This document shows, one piece after another, positions 17,157-20,436 of a DNA stretch of 20,436 bases. Within the stretch, counting starts at the first letter, position 1; every line of letters starts with the position of its first letter. Below the pieces are notes generated by a model. It ran no database searches and was not told where the DNA came from. It saw nothing but the letters and a program-made list of their open reading frames with translations. Made by a program: the position numbers and the translations under genes. The DNA lies in the NCBI GenBank assembly GCA_005888075.1, contig VBKD01000082.1:5294-25729 (forward strand). The letters are read 5' to 3'. The DNA is from Chloroflexota bacterium. Lineage in GTDB: Bacteria > Chloroflexota > Dormibacteria > Dormibacterales > Dormibacteraceae.

Positions 17157-17893
17157 TGAACCGTTGTCCCGTTAAAGAGCGGGTGCGGCACTCCGTCGGG
17201 CGAATAGTGGATCCCGCACTCTTTGACTTCGTTCTGCTCCCACCACCAGCGGCCGGCCCGATCGTCCTCGCCCGCCGTGGTGGGCCGGGTGCAGGGCGCG
17301 CAGCCGATCGACGTGTAGCCGGATTCGTAAAGCGGGTGATACGGGACGTCGTTCGCGCGGATGTAGTCCCACACTCCCGCCTTCGACCACCCCGCCAGCG
17401 GAGCGACCTTCGCGATGCCGCCATGCTGGCTATCGATCGTCATCACCTCCACGTCCGCACGCGTGGCGGACTGGTCACGACGCAGTCCGGTGATCCACGC
17501 GTCGTAGCCGCGAAGCGCCCGCTCCAGCGGTCGCGACTTGCGAACCTCGCAGCACGACCGCCTCAGGTCAGGCGAGCGATAGAAGAGGTTCGTGCCGTGG
17601 CTCGCAACCATGTCCCCCACCTCAGCCGGATCAGGCTGCAGGACATCGATTGCAATCCGGTAACGGTCGCGAACACGGTCGATCATGTCGTGTGTCTCCT
17701 GCGGCAGCCGGCCCGTGTCGAGGGTGAGCACGCGGAAGTCGGGGCGGAACTTCGAGATCATGTCGATGATCACCGAGGACTCCGCCTGAAAGCTCGCGAC
17801 CACGGCAACTCGGGCGAAGTTGCCGTACGTCCAGCGAAGGATGTCTTCCGCGCTCGCGCCGGCAAACACCTGGTCAGCGACTGTGGCGCTCAT
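17153..17893 (-). CDS. cysH: Assimilatory APS/PAPS reductase, [4Fe-4S] type
   Basis: This 246-residue thioredoxin-dependent reductase makes sulfite from activated sulfate. The PP-loop start VASFQAESSVI (32-42) replaces the usual SxGAED, and LDTGRLPQET follows. RRSCCEVRKSRPL carries the Cys pair C114-C115, and IGCAPC supplies C198 and C201; CC plus CxxC are the ligands of the [4Fe-4S] cluster of APS reductases. The C-terminal KECGIH carries the nucleophilic Cys (C226). The cluster points to APS as main substrate, with PAPS possible. The ATG overlaps the sir stop (ATGA), and the sulfite product feeds that enzyme. Confidence 0.95.
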   Translation of the reverse strand: MSATVADQVFAGASAEDILRWTYGNFARVAVVASFQAESSVIIDMISKFRPDFRVLTLDTGRLPQETHDMIDRVRDRYRIAIDVLQPDPAEVGDMVASHGTNLFYRSPDLRRSCCEVRKSRPLERALRGYDAWITGLRRDQSATRADVEVMTIDSQHGGIAKVAPLAGWSKAGVWDYIRANDVPYHPLYESGYTSIGCAPCTRPTTAGEDDRAGRWWWEQNEVKECGIHYSPDGVPHPLFNGTTVQ

Positions 17894-19584
17894 GCGGTCT
17901 GCTCCGTGAGCTCATGCAGCGTGTCGAAACCGACCCGGTCGACCCAGTTGCCGAAACCCTCGCCGGGCTCCCGCCGCGCACCGAACTCGATGAACATCGG
18001 GCGGAGCAGCTGGGGGATCTCGCCGATCGGTACGTTCGGCGCGTAGACGCGGTTGAGGCGCGTGCCGTCGAAGTCGCCGGCAAGCATCACGTCGTACTTG
18101 CCGAGGGTGGTGCCGACGAATCCGACATCCCCGAGATAGGGACGCGAGCAGCCATTGGGGCAGCCGCTCATCCGGAAGCTGATGCGCTCCTCGCCCAGGC
18201 CCAGCTCATCGAGCATCGACGCGATCTGGCGGATCAAAGATGGCAGCGCTCTTTCCGCCTCCGCGACGGCGAGCCCGCACGTCGGAATCGCGGGGCACGC
18301 CATCGCGTGACGGATCGCGCGACGGACCGACTCCACCGGTGCGATGCCGTGCTCGGTCATGAGCTCTTCCACCCGCGTGCGTTGAGCGGGATCTATGCCG
18401 GCGAGGATGACGTTCTGCTGCGGTGTGAGGCGGACCTGCGGCCGGATCTCCTCGACGATGCGACGCAGGCCGGTTCGTGACCGGACCTCGCCGGCGTCGC
18501 CGATACGTCCGTTCTCGATATAGATACCGACGTAGAGCTTGCCGTCGCCCTGCTCGTGCCAGCCGAGATGATCGTCGACCGGCTTCCATTCCAGCGGCTC
18601 CGGCGGTTGGAGCTTGAACGACAATCGGCTCTGGACCTCGGTGCGAAACCAGTCAAGGCCGCGGTCGGCGATGGTGTACTTCAGCCGCGCATGCCGGCGG
18701 TTGGAGCGGTCGCCGTAATCGCGCTGCACCGCGACGACCTCACGCGCGACGTCAACGATCTGATCCGCTTCGACGAAAGCCAGGGGCTGCGCCACCGCAA
18801 CGAAGGTTTCCGGCTTGTTATGTGTACGGCCGAGGCCGCCTCCCACCAGAACGTTGAAGCCTCGCACCGAATCACCCGGGCCGCGCATGGCGACGATGGC
18901 GAGGTCATGCGCATAAACGTCGACGCAGTTGTCACCTTCGACCGCGATCGTGGTCTTGAACTTCCGCGGCAGGTACTGCTCGCCGTACAGTGGCTCGACC
19001 TCAGGCTCGGAAGACTTGACCACCTCACCGTCCAGCCAGATCTCGTGATAGGCGCCAGTCCTGGGCGTGAGCTCGGCGACCATCCGCGAGATCGAATCGC
19101 CGACATGTTCGTGGAACTCATCCGTGCGCGGCTCGGGGCAGAACATGATGTTGCGCTCGACGTCGCCGCAGCCACCGAGCGTCGTGAGCAGCGACTCGTT
19201 GATGGCCGCGATCGATTTTTTTATATCGCCCTTCAGCACACCGTGTAGCTGGAAGTCCTGCCGGGTGGTAACGCGAAGGGTGCCGTTCGCCCAGTTCTGG
19301 CTGATGTCGTCGTGCGCGATATAGGCATCCGCCGAGACGACCCCACCAGGGATGCGGGTGCGGATCATCAGCTGGTGGTGCTTGTCCAGGCCTCGGGCAC
19401 GCGCCTCCTTCCGGCGGTCGCGATCATCCTGCTGGTAGATGCCGTGGAACTTGAGCAGCTGCTCGGATTCCTCGTCGAAGGCAGGCGTGTCAGCGGCCAG
19501 CTCGTCTTTGATGTGACCACGTAGATGCCTGCTGGCGGCTTTGACGGACTCGTTCTTCGAGAAGCCCGCGTGGCTAGACGACAT
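17890..19584 (-). CDS. sir: Assimilatory sulfite reductase hemoprotein (CysI/Sir)
   Basis: This 564-residue enzyme reduces sulfite to sulfide using siroheme and a [4Fe-4S] cluster. KNESVKAASRHLRGHI (about 10-25) is the usual opening. LRVTTRQDFQLHGV (103-116) binds substrate. The four cluster cysteines are visible in MACPAIPTC (C430, C436) and SGCPNGC (C475, C479). Length matches single-chain CysI/Sir proteins. The electron donor is not encoded nearby; no CysJ flavoprotein is in the window, so ferredoxin or a distant reductase is possible. An in-frame TGA lies two codons before the ATG, so the start cannot lie further upstream. Only a weak GGTGG precedes it. This is the first structural gene of the operon, behind a cysteine-rich leader ORF. 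Confidence 0.95.
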   Translation of the reverse strand: MSSSHAGFSKNESVKAASRHLRGHIKDELAADTPAFDEESEQLLKFHGIYQQDDRDRRKEARARGLDKHHQLMIRTRIPGGVVSADAYIAHDDISQNWANGTLRVTTRQDFQLHGVLKGDIKKSIAAINESLLTTLGGCGDVERNIMFCPEPRTDEFHEHVGDSISRMVAELTPRTGAYHEIWLDGEVVKSSEPEVEPLYGEQYLPRKFKTTIAVEGDNCVDVYAHDLAIVAMRGPGDSVRGFNVLVGGGLGRTHNKPETFVAVAQPLAFVEADQIVDVAREVVAVQRDYGDRSNRRHARLKYTIADRGLDWFRTEVQSRLSFKLQPPEPLEWKPVDDHLGWHEQGDGKLYVGIYIENGRIGDAGEVRSRTGLRRIVEEIRPQVRLTPQQNVILAGIDPAQRTRVEELMTEHGIAPVESVRRAIRHAMACPAIPTCGLAVAEAERALPSLIRQIASMLDELGLGEERISFRMSGCPNGCSRPYLGDVGFVGTTLGKYDVMLAGDFDGTRLNRVYAPNVPIGEIPQLLRPMFIEFGARREPGEGFGNWVDRVGFDTLHELTEQTA

Positions 19585-19587
19585 TGC

Positions 19588-19623
19588 TCAAGCCACCACG
19601 CCAAAACAAGAGATGAAGTTCAA
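19588..19623 (-). other. Possible mini-ORF coupled to sir
   Basis: TTG at 19623 starts an 11-codon frame (MNFISCFGVVA) ending in TGA at 19588-19590. It is in the sir frame and separated from the sir ATG by one codon. A strong GGAGG (19633-19637) sits nine bases before the TTG, whereas sir itself has only GGTGG. Translation of this mini-ORF could deliver ribosomes to sir. The alternative is that the GGAGG is chance. Confidence 0.25.
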
Positions 19624-19653
19624 GTTGATACGCCTCCGCTGAAATCAGTTGCT

Positions 19654-19702
19654 GCCGAACATGTCCGCGCCTATTTGGCGCGGGGTCGCTAAGTAGTTCG
19701 GC
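19654..19702 (-). promoter_or_regulatory. Nested stem-loop downstream of the cysteine-rich leader ORF
   Basis: On the minus strand the outer arms GCCGAAC (19702-19696, beginning with the last base of the leader TAG) and GTTCGGC (19660-19654) are exactly complementary. Inside them CCGCGCC, loop AAATA, GGCGCGG (19683-19665) is a perfect 7-bp hairpin. A ribosome stalled at the last Cys codons or sitting on the stop would cover the outer 5' arm, so folding should depend on leader translation. No T-run follows, so control of sir translation or Rho access is likelier than intrinsic termination. Confidence 0.6.
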
Positions 19703-19776
19703 TAGCTACAGAAGCAGCTGGCGCAGCGCGCGTAGTCGATCTCAATTCGCCGGATGAGCGCGATTCGACTATGCAT
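19702..19776 (-). CDS. Cysteine-rich leader peptide upstream of the sulfur operon
   Basis: A 24-codon ORF on the minus strand begins with ATG at 19776 and ends with TAG at 19702-19704. The peptide opens MHSRIALIRRIEID and ends RCASCFCS: three of its last seven residues are cysteine (C18, C21, C23). It lies between a TACAGT box and sir, 117 bases before sir. No Shine-Dalgarno sequence precedes it, so it may be translated from a leaderless or nearly leaderless mRNA. Cys-rich leader ORFs that sense cysteine are described upstream of sulfur genes in mycobacteria, and the arginine-rich, I-D-containing body recalls the short leader peptides annotated in actinomycetes (from memory, not checked). It is probably a cis-acting sensor whose translation slows when Cys-tRNA is scarce. 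A trans-acting role for the peptide is not suggested. Confidence 0.75.
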   Translation of the reverse strand: MHSRIALIRRIEIDYARCASCFCS

Positions 19777-19785
19777 GGCCGGGAT

Positions 19786-19791
19786 ACTGTA
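19786..19791 (-). promoter_or_regulatory. Candidate -10 box of the sulfur operon
   Basis: TACAGT (fits TAnnnT) on the minus strand ends nine bases before the leader ATG, which places the transcript start at or just before that ATG. It lies within an imperfect inverted repeat GGGTACAGTATCCC (19781-19794), which could also bind a regulator. No convincing -35 element is seen. Confidence 0.45.
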
Positions 19792-19860
19792 CCCGATGGC
19801 GGGGCGCCTGCACCTGTGGCTGAGACGCAAACATGTGGGTCCGTGATTTGTGACCGAGCG

Positions 19861-20436
19861 TCAGCGGCCCTTCCAGACCGGTTTGCGCTTAGCCAGGAAC
19901 GCCTCCACCCCCTCGCGGAAGTCCTCTGAGAGGTAGCACATCTCGATCAGGTCCTTGTCCTGCTCCTCGGGGAACAGTCGGTCGCGTACGCGGTTCAGCC
20001 CGAGCTTCGTGGCCCGCAAGGTCAGGGGCGCGTTGGCCGCGATGACTTCGGCCAGGACCTGCGCCCGCGGTAGCAGCGCCTCCTCGCTCTCGACGACCTC
20101 CGCGACGTAGCCCGCGGCAAACAGCTCAGACGCATTCATGAGCCGGGCGGTCATGAGGATCTCTTTGGCTTTCGGCAGGCCGAGCACCCCCACCAGGCGC
20201 GCGTAGTTCTGCTGGGAGAGACAATTGCCGAGCGTGCGCGCGATCGGAATGCCAAATCGCGCGGAAGGGCTGGCGATGCGAATATCGCAGCAGGTCGCGA
20301 TCGCGGCTCCGCCTCCGGTGCATGCGCCCGCTATCGCGGCGATAACGGGCACCCGAATGGATTCGACGGTTTCCGCCACACGGTTCGCCTGCGCCTCGTA
20401 GTCGAGCGCGTCCTGGAGCGTCTTGAACTCACGAAA
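19861..20436 (-). CDS. Enoyl-CoA hydratase/isomerase family protein, N-terminus outside window
   Basis: The frame is open through the right window edge; an internal GTG at 20379 is not the start, because family-like sequence (FREFKTLQDALDYEAQANR) continues before it. The visible 191 residues include the crotonase core PVIAAIAGACTGGGAAIATCCDIRIAS, whose Gly-rich turn forms an oxyanion hole. RFGIPIARTLGNCLS, LPKAKEILMTARL, and the C-terminal FREGVEAFLAKRKPVWKGR are typical of the family end. In true hydratases one catalytic Glu lies just before the glycine-rich loop after the core. Here that region reads IARTLGNCL without Glu, while the Glu in KAKEILMT is kept. The reaction may therefore differ from crotonyl-CoA hydration. 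It ends 84 bases before the sulfur leader ORF on the same strand and is otherwise unrelated to it. Confidence 0.9.
   Translation of the reverse strand, partial: FREFKTLQDALDYEAQANRVAETVESIRVPVIAAIAGACTGGGAAIATCCDIRIASPSARFGIPIARTLGNCLSQQNYARLVGVLGLPKAKEILMTARLMNASELFAAGYVAEVVESEEALLPRAQVLAEVIAANAPLTLRATKLGLNRVRDRLFPEEQDKDLIEMCYLSEDFREGVEAFLAKRKPVWKGR

Noticed and set aside
19654..19702. The stem-loop upstream of sir as a SAM or cobalamin riboswitch or an intrinsic terminator.
   Set aside because: The region is too short for these riboswitches, no conserved core was recognised, and no T-run follows the stems.

Overview
The window comes from a high-GC bacterium with dense gene packing, frequent GTG and TTG starts, and many 4-base stop/start overlaps. 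No rRNA, tRNA, transposase, CRISPR or phage gene was seen. The heme genes are of the coproporphyrin-dependent type (HemQ plus a Bacillus-like HemH). The sulfur operon carries a cysteine-rich leader ORF that looks nearly leaderless. Both fit a Gram-positive/monoderm-type lineage such as Actinobacteriota, Chloroflexota or Dormibacterota. The sequence alone does not settle the phylum, and a metagenomic origin is possible.

Layout. Positions 1-3288 hold minus-strand genes: a lipoprotein cut by the window edge, a NIPSNAP-like protein, the membrane protease HtpX, and a secreted Asp-box beta-propeller protein. Positions 3352-4248 hold a coding-like remnant, a stand-alone receiver protein and, divergent from it, an 87-residue histidine-kinase DHp-like protein with no ATPase domain. 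Positions 4324-11673 (plus strand) are one heme operon, hemC-hemD-hemB-hemQ-hemE-hemH-hemA-hemL, running from glutamyl-tRNA to coproheme/heme. No coproporphyrinogen oxidase is in the window, and HemA lacks the C-terminal dimerisation domain. Positions 11622-19584 (minus strand) are one sulfate-assimilation operon, read from high to low coordinates: sir-cysH-ssuA-ssuB-ssuC-cysC/sat-cysG. Positions 19585-19860 are its regulatory leader, and 19861-20436 is a partial enoyl-CoA hydratase/isomerase family gene.

How the parts connect. The two operons converge and their last genes (hemL and cysG) overlap by 52 bp. They also meet biochemically: the heme operon makes uroporphyrinogen III, CysG diverts it to siroheme, and siroheme is the cofactor of the sulfite reductase at the head of the sulfur operon.

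Most notable observations. (1) A 24-codon leader ORF ending in a CxxCxC cluster lies upstream of sir, with a nested stem-loop starting at its stop codon; this looks like a cysteine-responsive attenuator. (2) The CysC-Sat fusion has an out-of-frame internal deletion near 13036. The lost C-terminus is still readable in another frame and ends exactly on the cysG start codon. (3) The GluTR (HemA) is unusually short. (4) A split receiver/DHp-only pair lies next to the heme operon.
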